A DNA stretch of 64,000 bases from Rhodobacter sp. (GTDB lineage Bacteria; Pseudomonadota; Alphaproteobacteria; Rhodobacterales; Rhodobacteraceae), in NCBI GenBank assembly GCA_027484985.1, contig JAIXRW010000005.1, forward strand, positions 1 through 64,000, written 5' to 3'. Of the stretch, positions 55,221 to 64,000 are shown piece after piece. Each line of letters begins with the position of its first letter. The first letter of the stretch is position 1. The position numbers were made by a program, and so were the translations under genes. The notes under the pieces are model-generated. The model saw only the letters and a list, made by a program, of their open reading frames with translations. It was not told the DNA's origin and searched no databases.

Positions 55221-56636
55221 ATGAACGCCGCCGCGGCCAAACCCGTTGTCACCCGGTTCGCCCCTTCTCCGACCGGATATCTGCATATCGGCGGCGGGCG
55301 GACCGCGCTGTTCAACTGGCTTTATGCCCGCGGGCGCGGCGGGAAATTCCTGCTGCGGATCGAAGATACCGACCGCGAACGTTCGACCCCCGAAGCGACC
55401 GAGGCGATCTTGCAGGGCCTGCGCTGGCTGGGCCTTGACTGGGATGGCGAGGCCGTCAGCCAGTTCGAACGCAAGGACCGCCATGCCGAGGTGGCGCACC
55501 AGATGCTTGCGCGGGGCACGGCCTATAAGTGCTTTTCGACGCAGGACGAGATTGCCGCCTTCCGCGCCGAACAAGAGGCGGCAGGGGCCAGCTATGCGGT
55601 GTTTCAAAGCCCGTGGCGCGATGCTGATCCTGCCACCTATCCTGACGCGCCTTATGTCATCCGCATGAAGGCCCCCCGCACGGGCGAAACGGTGATCGAC
55701 GATCAGGTGCAGGGGCGCGTGGTGATACAGAACGCCACGCTGGATGACATGATCGTGCTGCGGTCGGACGGAACGCCCACCTATATGCTGGCCGTGGTGG
55801 TCGATGACCATGACATGGGTGTCACCCATGTGATCCGGGGCGACGATCACCTGAACAATGCCGCCCGCCAGCAGATGGTCCATGATGCGATGGGCTGGGA
55901 AATTCCGGTCTGGGCGCATATTCCGCTGATCCACGGGCCGGATGGCAAAAAACTGTCCAAACGGCACGGGGCCACGGCGGTGGGTGACTATCAGGTGCAG
56001 GGCTATCCGGCGGCGGGAATGCGGAATTACCTGACCCGTCTGGGCTGGGCCCATGGCAACGAGGAATTCTTCACCAGCCAACAGGCGATGGAGTGGTTCG
56101 ATCTGGGGGGAATCGGCCGTTCTCCGGCGCGGCTGGATTTCAAGAAGCTGGAAAATCTGTGCGGCCAGCACATTGCCGCGGCGGAAGATGCTGCGCTGCT
56201 GCATGAAATCGAGGCCTTCCTTGCGGCAGCGCACAGGCCGGTCTTGACCGCTGCACAACGTGATGGTCTGGCGCGGGCGCTGTATTGCGTGAAAGATCGC
56301 GCAAAGACATTCCCCGAACTGCTTGAAAAGGCTCATTTCGTACTGGTTTCGCGGCCTGTTGCGGCGGATGATGCGGCGGCGGCGGCGCTTGATACGGTAT
56401 CCCGTGGTATACTGAAATCGTTGACGCCGCGCCTGCAAACTGCTAGCTGGACGAAAGAGGAACTGGAGCCGATCCTGACCGAATGTGCCACGGCCCATGG
56501 CATCGGATTTGGGAAATTGGCCGCCCCCTTGCGGGCCGCCCTTGCCGGACGGACCGCGACACCCAGCGTTTACGACATGATGCTTGTCATCGGTCGGGAC
56601 GAAACGATTTCGCGGCTGACGGACGCCGCCGGCTGA
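55221..56636 (+). CDS. gltX: Glutamyl-tRNA synthetase
   Basis: A 471-residue class I synthetase that charges tRNA-Glu. The HIGH-like motif is [17 protein letters not shown] (about 17-33) and the KMSKS-like motif is [11 protein letters not shown] (about 240-250). I used ATG 55221, ten bases after AAAGG; a TTG one codon upstream is possible. The tRNA-Glu gene lies elsewhere in the window (25.2 kb). The gene is followed 76 bp later by gltA. Confidence 0.96.
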   Translation: MNAAAAKPVVTRFAPSPTGYLHIGGGRTALFNWLYARGRGGKFLLRIEDTDRERSTPEATEAILQGLRWLGLDWDGEAVSQFERKDRHAEVAHQMLARGTAYKCFSTQDEIAAFRAEQEAAGASYAVFQSPWRDADPATYPDAPYVIRMKAPRTGETVIDDQVQGRVVIQNATLDDMIVLRSDGTPTYMLAVVVDDHDMGVTHVIRGDDHLNNAARQQMVHDAMGWEIPVWAHIPLIHGPDGKKLSKRHGATAVGDYQVQGYPAAGMRNYLTRLGWAHGNEEFFTSQQAMEWFDLGGIGRSPARLDFKKLENLCGQHIAAAEDAALLHEIEAFLAAAHRPVLTAAQRDGLARALYCVKDRAKTFPELLEKAHFVLVSRPVAADDAAAAALDTVSRGILKSLTPRLQTASWTKEELEPILTECATAHGIGFGKLAAPLRAALAGRTATPSVYDMMLVIGRDETISRLTDAAG

Positions 56637-56712
56637 TCCGGCACGCCCCATCGCCGCTAGCTGCCACGCCGCCGCCGGTCTGCCCGGTCGCGGCACATAA
56701 GGGATGTGAGAG

Positions 56713-58011
56713 ATGGCCGATGCCAAAAGAACCGCGACACTGACACTGGACGGCAAGTCCTATGACCTGCCGGTCCATTCGCCCACGCTCGGCCCCGATG
56801 TGCTGGATATCCGCAAGCTTTACGCCGAGGCAGATGTTTTCACCTTTGACCCCGGCTTCACCTCGACCGCCGCTTGCGAAAGCGCGATCACGTTCATCGA
56901 TGGTGACAAGGGCGAGCTTTTGCATCGTGGCTATCCGATCGAACAACTGGCCGCGAAATCGACCTATCTCGAAGTGTGCTACCTGTTGCTTTACGGAGAG
57001 TTGCCGAACAGCGCGCAGCTTGCCGATTTCAAAAGCCGCGTGATCCGGCACACGATGGTGCATGAACAGATGCACAACTTCTTCCGCGGGTTCCGCCGTG
57101 ACAGCCACCCGATGGCCACGATGGTGGGCGTAGTGGGGGCGATGTCGGCCTTTTACCATGACAGCCTTGACATCAATGACCCGTGGCAGCGCGAGGTTGC
57201 GGCGATCCGCATGGTGGCCAAGCTGCCGACGATTGCGGCCATGGCCTACAAGTATTCGATCGGCCAGCCCTTTGTTTACCCGAAAAACGCGCTGAGCTAT
57301 GCGGGCAACTTCCTGCATATGTGCTTTGCCGTTCCGGCCGAGGAATATGTGGTCAATCCGGTGCTGGAAAAGGCCATGGACCGGATCATGATGCTGCATG
57401 CCGATCATGAACAGAACGCCTCGACCAGCACGGTGCGTCTGGCGGGGTCGTCGGGGGCGAACCCGTTTGCCTGCATCGCGGCGGGCATTGCCTGCCTGTG
57501 GGGTCCGGCGCATGGCGGGGCGAACCAGGCCTGCCTTGAAATGCTCAAGGAAATCGGCACGGTTGACCGGATTCCCGAATATGTCGCCAAGGCCAAGGAC
57601 AAGAATTCGGGCTTCCGCCTGATGGGCTTTGGCCACCGCGTTTACAAGAACTTCGATCCCCGCGCGACGGTGATGAAGGAAAGCGCGGACGAGGTGCTTG
57701 ACCTGCTGGGCGTGCATGACAACCCGCTGTTGCAGGTGGCCAAAGAGCTTGAGCGGATCGCGCTGTCGGATGACTATTTCATCTCGAAAAAGCTGTATCC
57801 GAATGTCGATTTCTATTCGGGCATCATCCTTGAAGCGATGGGCTTCCCCACGTCGATGTTCACGCCGATCTTTGCCATCAGCCGCACCGTGGGCTGGATC
57901 GCGCAGTGGAAAGAGATGATCGGAGAGGCGAACCAGAAGATCGGCCGCCCGCGCCAGCTGTATGTCGGCGCGACGCAGCGCGACTATGTGGATATCGCAA
58001 AGCGCGGCTGA
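56713..58011 (+). CDS. gltA: Citrate synthase (type II)
   Basis: A 432-residue TCA-cycle enzyme. Catalytic blocks are [20 protein letters not shown] (His in the HADHEQNAS region, about 231), [15 protein letters not shown] (about 262) and [15 protein letters not shown] (about 302). The length fits the NADH-sensitive type II family of Gram-negative bacteria. ATG 56713. A strong terminator lies 22 bp after the stop. Confidence 0.97.
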   Translation: MADAKRTATLTLDGKSYDLPVHSPTLGPDVLDIRKLYAEADVFTFDPGFTSTAACESAITFIDGDKGELLHRGYPIEQLAAKSTYLEVCYLLLYGELPNSAQLADFKSRVIRHTMVHEQMHNFFRGFRRDSHPMATMVGVVGAMSAFYHDSLDINDPWQREVAAIRMVAKLPTIAAMAYKYSIGQPFVYPKNALSYAGNFLHMCFAVPAEEYVVNPVLEKAMDRIMMLHADHEQNASTSTVRLAGSSGANPFACIAAGIACLWGPAHGGANQACLEMLKEIGTVDRIPEYVAKAKDKNSGFRLMGFGHRVYKNFDPRATVMKESADEVLDLLGVHDNPLLQVAKELERIALSDDYFISKKLYPNVDFYSGIILEAMGFPTSMFTPIFAISRTVGWIAQWKEMIGEANQKIGRPRQLYVGATQRDYVDIAKRG

Positions 58012-58033
58012 AAACGCAGCCGCGAACAAGAAA

Positions 58034-58058
58034 GGGCGGTCCATCGGGCCGCCCTTTT
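58034..58058 (+). terminator. Intrinsic terminator after gltA, probably bidirectional
   Basis: GGGCGGTCC-ATC-GGGCCGCCC forms a 9-bp stem with one G-U pair and is followed by TTTT on the plus strand. On the minus strand the same stem is followed by TTTCTTG, so it may also end the amidase transcript. Confidence 0.9.
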
Positions 58059-58062
58059 GCGT

Positions 58063-58941
58063 TCAGGGGCGCGTTGTGCCATCCAGCGTGGGGATGCTGC
58101 CATAGAGATCGACCCTGCGATCACGGAACAGACCCCAACTGCGGCGCAGGGCGGCGATGGCGTCAAGGTCAAGCGTGGCGGTCAGAAGCTGTTGCGCGTC
58201 ACGCCCCGCCTTGGCCAGCACCTGGCCCTGATGGTCAGCGATGAAGGACGACCCGTAAAAGGTGACGGCGGTGCCTTCAGGTGCGGTTTCGGTGCCGATG
58301 CGGTTCGAGGCGATGACGGGCATGATATTGGCCGCCGCATGGCCGCGCATCACCATTTCCCAATGCGGTTGGCTGTCATAGTCCGGCGCGGGCGGTTCGG
58401 ACCCGATGGCCGTGGGGTATAGCAGCATCTCGGCCCCTTGCAGGGCCATGGCGCGGGCGGCTTCGGGGAACCACTGGTCCCAGCAGATGCCAACCCCGAT
58501 GCGCCCTGCCGCCGTATCCCAGACGCGAAAGCCGGTATCGCCGGGCGAGAAGTAATATTTCTCTTCATATCCCGGGCCTTGCGGGATGTGGCTTTTGCGG
58601 TAGATGCCCAAAACACGGCCATCGGCATCGATCATGGCGACCGCATTGTAATGCGCCTGCCCGGCCCGTTCAAAAAAGGAAAGCGGCAGGACAACGCCCA
58701 ATTCCCGCGCCAGCGCCGAAAAGCGGGCGATCAGTGGGTGCCCCGTGGCCGGTTGGGCAAGGTCGAAATATTCGGCCCGCTGGGTGATGCAGAAATAGGG
58801 CGCGGCGAAGAGTTCCTGGATCAGCACGACGCCCGCGCCCTGCGCCGCGGCTTGGCGGATCAGGGTTTCGGCAGTATCGGCATTGGCGGGCAAATCCCAC
58901 GAACAGGCGAATTGCGTGGCGGCGACGGTGATTTGGCGCAT
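58063..58941 (-). CDS. aguB: N-carbamoylputrescine amidase-like nitrilase
   Basis: A 292-residue CN-hydrolase. The catalytic triad is Glu43 (IQELF), Lys116 (YRKSHIPQGPGYEEKYYF) and Cys153 (GVGICWDQWFPE), with the extended YEEKYYFSPGD block of the N-carbamoylputrescine amidases. It releases putrescine from N-carbamoylputrescine in the agmatine route. ATG 58941 is set by family fit and an AAGGG site; 50 upstream residues in the open frame are not part of it. It follows the CoxL-like gene by 10 bp and is probably cotranscribed with it. Confidence 0.9.
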   Translation of the reverse strand: MRQITVAATQFACSWDLPANADTAETLIRQAAAQGAGVVLIQELFAAPYFCITQRAEYFDLAQPATGHPLIARFSALARELGVVLPLSFFERAGQAHYNAVAMIDADGRVLGIYRKSHIPQGPGYEEKYYFSPGDTGFRVWDTAAGRIGVGICWDQWFPEAARAMALQGAEMLLYPTAIGSEPPAPDYDSQPHWEMVMRGHAAANIMPVIASNRIGTETAPEGTAVTFYGSSFIADHQGQVLAKAGRDAQQLLTATLDLDAIAALRRSWGLFRDRRVDLYGSIPTLDGTTRP

Positions 58942-58951
58942 GTCGGTTCCC

Positions 58952-61222
58952 TTAGGCGGCGTCCTGCAACCATGACCAGATGCGCAGCGGGGTAAAGGGC
59001 ATGTCCACCTGTTCCACCCCACGCCCCGCCAGCGCATCGCGCACCGCGTTCGACACCGCGCCAAGCGCGCCGACCGTGCCCGCCTCGCCACAGCCTTTCA
59101 TGCCCAAAGGGTTCATGATCGAGGGTGTGGGTTCGCTGGTAAAGGACATGAAGGGCAGATCGGTTGCCCGCGGCAGGGCGTAATCCATGAAGCTGGCGGT
59201 CAGAAGCTGGCCGGTTTCGTCATAAACCCCGTTTTCGGTGACCGCCTGCCCGAAGCCCTGCGCCACCCCGCCATGCACCTGCCCGATGGCAAGGGTGGGC
59301 TGGATCAGTGTGCCGAAATCATCGACCACGGTGTAACGGTCCAGCACCAAGGCGCCGGTTTCGGGGTCGATCTCGACCTCGGCCAGATGGGCGCCATTGG
59401 GGAAGGAACGGCCGTCAAGCTTGGTCGTGGCCGACTGGTCGCACAGGTCGGCGCGGCCCTTGGTGCGGGCCAGTTCCGCAGCTTCGGCCAATGTCAGGCG
59501 CAGGTTGCTGCCGGGGGCGCCAAAGACGCTGCCGTCGAAGGCCACACCCTGCTGGCCCGTGGCTTCCCCGAGGAAGGCGGTAAAGCGTTCGACCACCTGC
59601 ATCACCGTGCCGCGAATGGCGGTGCCTTGGGTGGTGACGGAACGGGAACCGCCCGTGCCGCCGCCCCGCGCGATGCGGTCGCTGTCGCCCTGCACGATGC
59701 GGATCAGGGCTTCTTCAAGGCCGGTCTGTTCGGCCACCATGCGGGCATAGACGGTTTCATGGCCCTGCCCGTTTGACTGGGTGCCCACGTAAAGCGTGGC
59801 GCCGCCATCTTCGTCCAGCACCAGACGGGCGGTTTCATGGGCATCGCCAAGGATCGATTCGATATAGGTGGCAATGCCAAGACCGCGCAGCAAGCCCTTG
59901 GCTTCGCTGGCCTTTTTGCGGGCATGGAAGCCTGCGATGTCGGCTTCGGCAATGGCGCGGTCAAGCACGCGGTCGAAATCGCCCACGTCGATCAACTCGC
60001 CCGTGGCGGACTGGTAGGGGAAGGCCCTGATGAAATTGCGACGGCGCAGATCGAAGGGATCGACGCCCAGCACCCGCGCCGCCTGATCCATGGCGCGTTC
60101 GATGGTCAAAATCGCCTCGGGCCGGCCCGCGCCACGATAGGCATCGACCGGGGCGGTGTTGGTGTAAACGCCCACCGCGTTCAGCCATGCGGCCTTGATG
60201 TCGTAAACCCCCGTCAGCACCTTGGCGAAAAGCTCGGACTGGATCGGTTGCGCGTAGCCGGAATTGTAGGCGCCAAGGTTCGACACCAGACGCACGCGAT
60301 AGGCGGTGATCTTGAGGTCGGCATCAAAGGCCAGTTCGGCATCGGCGACCAGATCGCGGCCTGCATTGTCGGTCAGCATCGCCTCGGTCCGTTCCGACAT
60401 CCAGCGCACGGGGCGGCCCAGCAGGCGGGCGGCTTGCGAAATGCAGACATATTCGGGATAGGCAAAGGATTTCATGCCGAAACCGCCGCCCACATCGGGG
60501 TTGGTCACGCGCACATCATCGCGCTTCAGCCCCAGCATCCGCGCCAGTTCTTTTTTCTGCCCCCACACGCCCTGCCCGTTGACGCACAGGTGCAGGCGCC
60601 CCCCCGTCCATTCGGCCCATGCGCCGCGCGGTTCCAGCGAATTGACGATCACGCGGTTATGCACGACGCGGGTTTTCACCACATGGGCGGCGCTGGCCAT
60701 GGCGGCGTTCACCGCATCCTCTTGGCCCATGCCCCAGTCATAGGCAAGGTTGCCGGGCGCTTCGGGGTGGATCGCGGGCGCGCCGGGATCGAGCGCGATG
60801 GTGACGGGCAGATCGCGTGTATCCAGCACCACCCGTTCCGCCGCATCACGGGCGGCGGCCACGCTGTCGGCCACGATCAGGGCAATCGCCTCGCCCACGA
60901 AACGCACGCGGTCGCGGGCCAGAACGGGGCGTTCGGGGGCGGCGCCTTCGCTGCCGTCACGGTTGGTGACGGTGTCGAAATCCATGCCCAGCGTCACACC
61001 CTGCGAAGCCAGATCATGGGCCGTCAGCACCAGATGCACGCCGGGTGCTGCGCGGGCAGCAGAGACATCAAGCGTGGTGATGTCGGCATGGGCCATATCG
61101 GCGCGCAGGAAATAGGCGCAAAGTGCGTTTTTCGGTGCGATATCATCGACATAGCCGCCTGTTCCGGTCAGGAAGCGCAGGTCTTCGCGGCGGCGGAGCG
61201 GTTGGGCAGAGCCGAATTTCAT
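58952..61222 (-). CDS. Xanthine dehydrogenase/CoxL-like molybdopterin-binding large subunit, form II
   Basis: A 756-residue molybdenum hydroxylase subunit. The active-site motif is AYRGAGR (about 360), which marks form II CoxL-like proteins rather than true CO dehydrogenase (AYxCSFR). The catalytic Glu block GCGEAGTVGAL (about 705) is present. The FAD and 2Fe-2S partner genes are not in the flanking DNA, which is unusual. It lies between the amidase (10 bp downstream) and the decarboxylase, from which it is separated by a terminator. The substrate is unknown. The start is ATG 61222 with AAGGG upstream. Confidence 0.88.
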   Translation of the reverse strand: MKFGSAQPLRRREDLRFLTGTGGYVDDIAPKNALCAYFLRADMAHADITTLDVSAARAAPGVHLVLTAHDLASQGVTLGMDFDTVTNRDGSEGAAPERPVLARDRVRFVGEAIALIVADSVAAARDAAERVVLDTRDLPVTIALDPGAPAIHPEAPGNLAYDWGMGQEDAVNAAMASAAHVVKTRVVHNRVIVNSLEPRGAWAEWTGGRLHLCVNGQGVWGQKKELARMLGLKRDDVRVTNPDVGGGFGMKSFAYPEYVCISQAARLLGRPVRWMSERTEAMLTDNAGRDLVADAELAFDADLKITAYRVRLVSNLGAYNSGYAQPIQSELFAKVLTGVYDIKAAWLNAVGVYTNTAPVDAYRGAGRPEAILTIERAMDQAARVLGVDPFDLRRRNFIRAFPYQSATGELIDVGDFDRVLDRAIAEADIAGFHARKKASEAKGLLRGLGIATYIESILGDAHETARLVLDEDGGATLYVGTQSNGQGHETVYARMVAEQTGLEEALIRIVQGDSDRIARGGGTGGSRSVTTQGTAIRGTVMQVVERFTAFLGEATGQQGVAFDGSVFGAPGSNLRLTLAEAAELARTKGRADLCDQSATTKLDGRSFPNGAHLAEVEIDPETGALVLDRYTVVDDFGTLIQPTLAIGQVHGGVAQGFGQAVTENGVYDETGQLLTASFMDYALPRATDLPFMSFTSEPTPSIMNPLGMKGCGEAGTVGALGAVSNAVRDALAGRGVEQVDMPFTPLRIWSWLQDAA

Positions 61223-61248
61223 CGTATGTATCCCTTGGCTGTTGCCGC

Positions 61249-61288
61249 AAAAACTACGCCCCCGGCGGGCAATGTCCAGCCGGGGGCG
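61249..61288 (-). terminator. Intrinsic terminator after the ornithine decarboxylase gene
   Basis: On the minus strand, CGCCCCCGGC pairs perfectly with GCCGGGGGCG (10 bp) around a 12-base loop, followed by TAGTTTTTG. It lies 26 bp after the decarboxylase stop and separates its transcript from the CoxL-like gene. Confidence 0.88.
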
Positions 61289-61314
61289 CCGAAAAATCGG
61301 GACTGTGGAAGGGT

Positions 61315-62460
61315 TCAGACCTTCAGCGACAGAACCGTGGCCATCTGCAATTCGCCAAAGCCGTTGAAGCGGCTGTTGGTGACGACCGAATAGGCCCCCA
61401 TGCCCTGCACGATCACGAAGTCGCCCTCGATCAGGTCAGCGGGCAGCGGTACCTCGCCGGGAAGGCGGTCAACCGAATCGCAGGTGGGGCCAAAGACGAT
61501 GCGCGGCACGGCATGGCCCTGACGGCGATCGCCTTCGGGCGAGAGAACCTCGATCCGGTCGATCACGCCGATCAGCGGCAGTTCGGTCAGCGAGCCATAG
61601 ACACCATCGTTCAGGAACACATGGCTGTCGTCACGCAGCGCCTTGACGCGGGCGGCAAGGGTGAAGGCATCGCCGCACAGCGCGCGGCCCGGTTCGCAGA
61701 CCAACAGCGGGCGGTCGGACCCGAAGGCCTCGGTCGCGACGCGGTCGATAAGCTGGAAGGTGGCTTCCAGTTGCGGGGTCACGCCGTTCAGGCGGTGCGA
61801 GGGGAAACCGCCGCCCACATTCAGGCGGGCGATGGTCACACCGGCATCGCGGGCGATATCGGCCGCGGTGCGGATATAGGCATCCCACGCCGCCGGATCG
61901 GTGCATTGCGTGCCGGGGTGGAAGGTGATCGAGGGGATGAAACCCGCTTCGGCAACGGTCTTGAGCAGGTCAACCGCAAGCTCGGCCGTGGCACCGAATT
62001 TGGCGCCGAAGTTATAGGCCGCACCCGACACCGGCAGCTTGAAGCGCACCGAAATTTCGGTATCCGCAGTGGGGACCAGTTCGATCAGCTTGGCCAATTC
62101 GCTTTTGGAATCAACCGAATAGGACTTTACGCCCTTTTCGACGGCATAAAGGATCTCGGTCCGCGTGCGGACGGGGTTGTTGTAGTGGATGGCCGCATCG
62201 GGGGCCAAGCGGCGGATCAGGTCGATCTCGAATCCGCTCGCGCAGTCATAGCCGCGCACGCCGGCGGCGGCGAGGTTTTCGATCACCTCTTCGCCGGGGT
62301 TCGATTTGACCGCATAGGTCACCATGCCGGGGAAACCGTCGATGAAACGGCGCGCGGCGGCTTGCAGGGCCGAGGGCGAGAAGAACAGCACCGGATTTTC
62401 CGGTTGCTGGTTACGCAAGAATTCGGTCGGATTGGTCCAGATTGTTTTGGACAGTCCCAT
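61315..62460 (-). CDS. PLP-dependent ornithine/lysine decarboxylase (fold type III)
   Basis: A 381-residue alanine-racemase-fold decarboxylase of the eukaryotic-type ODC family. The PLP lysine is Lys52 (TYAVKSNPGEEV). Further blocks are FHPGTQCTDP, VCEPGRALCGDA and FGPTCDSVD, with the catalytic Cys near residue 327. ATG 62460 is chosen from family fit and an AGGA site eight bases upstream. It makes putrescine from ornithine, or cadaverine from lysine. It is divergent from an Lrp/AsnC regulator and ends in a strong terminator. Confidence 0.92.
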   Translation of the reverse strand: MGLSKTIWTNPTEFLRNQQPENPVLFFSPSALQAAARRFIDGFPGMVTYAVKSNPGEEVIENLAAAGVRGYDCASGFEIDLIRRLAPDAAIHYNNPVRTRTEILYAVEKGVKSYSVDSKSELAKLIELVPTADTEISVRFKLPVSGAAYNFGAKFGATAELAVDLLKTVAEAGFIPSITFHPGTQCTDPAAWDAYIRTAADIARDAGVTIARLNVGGGFPSHRLNGVTPQLEATFQLIDRVATEAFGSDRPLLVCEPGRALCGDAFTLAARVKALRDDSHVFLNDGVYGSLTELPLIGVIDRIEVLSPEGDRRQGHAVPRIVFGPTCDSVDRLPGEVPLPADLIEGDFVIVQGMGAYSVVTNSRFNGFGELQMATVLSLKV

Positions 62461-62676
62461 CGGCGTGATCCTTTCTGCCAACAAGACGCAAGCCCTCCCC
62501 CGTTGCTCTCCATGGGGTGGCGGCACCTGCGTGGTTTTTTCCAACCAGGCCAGGTGCGTATGAGCCGCCCTTTTCCTGCAACGTAGGATGCCGCATATGG
62601 GCTACAACTTCACCGGACAAAACTGTATAAATGAAGTCTAGGATCGTTAGAATGACGAAAAGACCGGTCAAAATGC
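62461..62676. promoter_or_regulatory. Divergent promoter region between decarboxylase and Lrp/AsnC genes
   Basis: 216 bp without a gene. The stretch 62580-62676 is AT-rich compared with its surroundings and contains TATAAA at 62625-62630. It should carry both divergent promoters and a site for the Lrp-type regulator. I could not define the operator by eye. Confidence 0.45.
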
Positions 62677-63108
62677 ATGGATGAGCTGGATCGCAACATT
62701 CTGGGCCTGTTGGGGGCCGATGCCCGTATGTCGGTGGCGACGCTGGCGCGGCGACTAAAGGTAGCGCGTTCGACCATTCAGGCGCGGCTGGAGCGGCTGG
62801 AAACCACCGGGGTCATTGCGGGATATACGCTGAAACTGGGAGAATCGGCCAAGCAGGGGCGGCTCAGGGCGAGCGTGCTGTTGTCGATCGAGCCGCGGGC
62901 GCAGGCGGGGATTTTGCAGCGGCTGAAGTCGATTTCCGAGGTGGAGAAGGTGTTTACCACCAGCGGGCGCTTTGATTTGCTGATGCAGATCGCCTGCGCG
63001 AATACGCAGGTGCTGGATCAGGTGCTGGACCAGATCGGGCAGATGACGGGGGTGAAATCGTCCGAAAGCCTGATCCATCTGAGCACGCGGATCGACCGCG
63101 CGGTGTGA
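62677..63108 (+). CDS. Lrp/AsnC-family transcriptional regulator
   Basis: A 143-residue regulator with an N-terminal helix-turn-helix (about 1-50, LDRNILGLLGADARMSVATL) and a C-terminal RAM effector domain (about 65-140, with SGRFDLLMQI). It is transcribed divergently from the ornithine/lysine decarboxylase across 216 bp, so it probably responds to an amino acid and controls that gene. ATG 62677; nearby ATGs are out of frame. Confidence 0.92.
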   Translation: MDELDRNILGLLGADARMSVATLARRLKVARSTIQARLERLETTGVIAGYTLKLGESAKQGRLRASVLLSIEPRAQAGILQRLKSISEVEKVFTTSGRFDLLMQIACANTQVLDQVLDQIGQMTGVKSSESLIHLSTRIDRAV

Positions 63109-63212
63109 GGGGCGGGGGAGGTTTGGGGCGGCAAAAGGCAAGCGGGCGGGATGCACAACCGATGCAGACGCGGGAATCGCCGCGTTAACGGTTTTTTCGC
63201 CTTTTGTGCCGG

Positions 63213-63407
63213 TCAGTTCTGGGGATGGCAAATCGGGTTGCCCTGCCGGTCGAACCCCGCCACCACACATTCCGACCCGTCCGACAGGATCAGGACCGAA
63301 CCGATGACAATGGCGGCGGTGCGGCCGCGATGGCGCTTTTTGCGCTCAATCGGTTCGGGCGCGATGATGGCGGCGATGTCGGCAACGGGGGGAAGATCGA
63401 GGGCCAT
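63213..63407 (-). CDS. Small conserved-looking hypothetical protein (64 residues)
   Basis: A short reading frame whose product has a Lys/Arg-rich patch (about 21-29, IERKKRHRGR) followed by a hydrophobic beta-rich stretch (TAAIVIGSVLILSDGSECVV) and a C-terminal FDRQGNPICHP. ATG 63407 has AGGA four bases upstream. I do not recognise a family. The coherent composition and ribosome-binding site support it as real, at moderate confidence. Confidence 0.55.
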   Translation of the reverse strand: MALDLPPVADIAAIIAPEPIERKKRHRGRTAAIVIGSVLILSDGSECVVAGFDRQGNPICHPQN

Positions 63408-63476
63408 GCTATCCTGCGGGTCGGTAAAAATTAACGTAAATTAATAGATAGGCCCGCAGGCGGGCGGGTGTAAGGG

Positions 63477-64000
63477 TCAGGCGGCGGGAAAACAGCGCGA
63501 CAGCAGCACGGTCAGCGTGGCGTCACGGTCGGCGGGGGCAAGATCGCACAGCGGTTTCAACCGGCCCGACATCAGCAGATCGGCCAGACCATGCGCCTGC
63601 GCCCAAAGCGCGGCCACATCGGCCACCCCGCCCCCAGCCGCCGCGACCTGCGCTTGCAGATGGTCATAGGCGGCATCGGCGGCAGCACAAAGCGCAGGGT
63701 CGCCAAAGGCGGGGCGGTCGGAGCCGAACATCAGCCGGAACAGCGCGGGGCGGGCAAGCGCGAAGTCGATATAACCCAGCCCCCCCGCCACCAGTTGGGC
63801 ATGGGGGTCGGGATTGGCCCGCGCCTCGCGCTCTGCCTGGGTGGCGAGAAAGCGGCGGAAGCCTTCGGCAGCCAGCGCGGTCAGCAGGCCCTGTGCATCA
63901 CCGAAATGATGGGCGGGGGCGGCGTGGCTGACCCCTGCCCGCTTGGCGACCTGCCGCAGGGAAAACGCCTCGACCCCGCGTTCGGCCAGTTCGGCCTCGG
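63477..64000 (-). CDS. TetR/AcrR-family transcriptional regulator, 5' end cut by the window
   Basis: A partial gene; the start lies beyond base 64000. The visible 174 residues begin inside the DNA-binding domain (LRQVAKRAGVSHAAPAHHFG), which is the TetR helix-turn-helix. They continue through an all-helical ligand domain with YIDFALARPALFRLMFGSD and end in FPAA. The effector and target are unknown. Stop at 63477. Confidence 0.88.
   Translation of the reverse strand, partial: EAELAERGVEAFSLRQVAKRAGVSHAAPAHHFGDAQGLLTALAAEGFRRFLATQAEREARANPDPHAQLVAGGLGYIDFALARPALFRLMFGSDRPAFGDPALCAAADAAYDHLQAQVAAAGGGVADVAALWAQAHGLADLLMSGRLKPLCDLAPADRDATLTVLLSRCFPAA

Overview
The window looks like chromosomal DNA of a high-GC alphaproteobacterium of the Rhodobacterales (Rhodobacteraceae/Paracoccaceae type). 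The evidence is the strong G/C bias at third codon positions, the gene order trpE / yibQ / trpG-trpD-trpC-moaC-moeA-lexA / comEC / gltX / gltA, and an alphaproteobacterial LexA box (GAAC-N7-GAAC) directly in front of lexA. The species cannot be named from this sequence alone. Because of the GC bias, many long antisense reading frames are open; I treated them as shadows.

Region 1 (1-20.2 kb) is a secretion and adhesion locus. On the minus strand, in transcription order, it encodes a giant surface protein of 4157 residues (18282 to 5809), an intrinsic terminator, a TolC-type outer-membrane factor, a type I secretion ABC transporter, an HlyD-type adaptor and a membrane-anchored LytTR regulator. 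The giant protein carries three unrelated seven-fold repeat blocks, each readable as a seven-bladed beta-propeller, between two arrays of Ig-like domains, and it has a C-terminal type I secretion region. On the plus strand lie a small ICMT/PEMT-type membrane methyltransferase and a 300-residue RTX calcium-binding protein that may be a second substrate of the same secretion system. This is the most novel part of the window.

Region 2 (20.2-25.3 kb) has a dabB-dabA inorganic-carbon accumulation operon, a divergent LysR gene with a good T-N11-A type operator between them, and tRNA-Glu. Region 3 (25.3-32.6 kb) has a sulfonate/organosulfur-type operon (FMN reductase, LLM flavin monooxygenase, ABC permease, binding protein, ATPase). 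Facing it is a tightly overlapping four-gene plus-strand operon: alpha/beta hydrolase, two membrane microproteins and an FAD/NAD(P)-binding protein. Region 4 (32.6-37.2 kb) is a PotDABC-like polyamine-type ABC operon ending in a ProX/YbaK-type aminoacyl-tRNA deacylase gene.

Region 5 (37.2-45.2 kb) is housekeeping: tRNA-Pro, a DUF192 protein, a double cold-shock-domain protein, pdxH, fabI, a LysE exporter, xanthine phosphoribosyltransferase, a class I aminotransferase and a PpiD-like periplasmic chaperone. Region 6 (45.2-58.0 kb) is the tryptophan, molybdopterin, SOS, competence, gltX and gltA block. Region 7 (58-64 kb) has polyamine genes (an N-carbamoylputrescine amidase and an ornithine/lysine decarboxylase), a lone CoxL-like molybdenum hydroxylase subunit, an Lrp/AsnC regulator divergent from the decarboxylase, a short hypothetical gene and a TetR regulator cut by the window end.
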